DNA of 5,824 bases from Bacteroidota bacterium. GTDB taxonomy: Bacteria > Bacteroidota > Bacteroidia > Flavobacteriales > Flavobacteriaceae. This document shows, in pieces, positions 5,823 to 5,824 of this stretch. How positions within the stretch are numbered: position 1 is the stretch's first letter; the number at the start of each line of letters is the position of its first letter. Both the position numbers and the translations under genes were made by a program. The notes under the pieces were generated by a model. It did no database searches, was not told the origin of the DNA, and saw only the letters and a list, made by a program, of their open reading frames with translations. The stretch lies in contig JAEWLN010000116.1 in NCBI GenBank assembly GCA_023457535.1, forward strand, positions 1 to 5,824, written 5' to 3'.

Positions 5823-5824
5823 GC

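Overview
The window comes from a member of the Bacteroidota, most likely the Flavobacteriaceae. Three things point there. The protein families are flavobacterial in style, notably the short AnmK, the roughly 408-residue Glu/Leu/Phe/Val-type dehydrogenase and the TonB/FolC pair. The -7 promoter boxes are of the Bacteroidota type (TAnnTTTG, seen as TATATTTG before three transcription units). The tRNA has no encoded CCA end. Coding DNA looks about half G+C by eye, high for this family, while the gene spacers are strongly A+T-rich.

Layout. Positions 1-1046 (minus strand) hold the N-terminal ~348 residues of a short-chain-type acyl-CoA dehydrogenase, cut by the window edge before its catalytic glutamate. 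A 79-base AT-rich divergent spacer follows. On the plus strand come anmK (anhydro-N-acetylmuramic acid kinase, 1126-2190), an amino-acid dehydrogenase of the Glu/Leu/Phe/Val family (2247-3473), a TonB-like energy transducer with a glycine-rich linker (3526-4413), and folC (folylpolyglutamate/dihydrofolate synthase, 4415-5632), which begins one base after the tonB stop. A tRNA-Val(UAC) gene with its own promoter follows (5690-5764). The window closes with a strong, probably bidirectional hairpin terminator (5788-5822). No stretch longer than 300 bases lacks a gene.

How the genes fit together. This is a housekeeping region, not an accessory island. AnmK recycles cell-wall sugar, the dehydrogenase links amino-acid nitrogen to central carbon, the acyl-CoA dehydrogenase serves fatty-acid or branched-chain acyl catabolism, the TonB-like protein energises outer-membrane transport, and FolC makes polyglutamylated folate. 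Only tonB and folC are clearly coupled by position. I found no CRISPR array, mobile element, toxin-antitoxin pair or defence genes, and nothing that supports a previously undescribed system. The points most worth a second look are the TonB-like protein without adjacent exbB/exbD, its unusual architecture, the divergent active-site loop of the dehydrogenase, and the start and promoter geometry of anmK.
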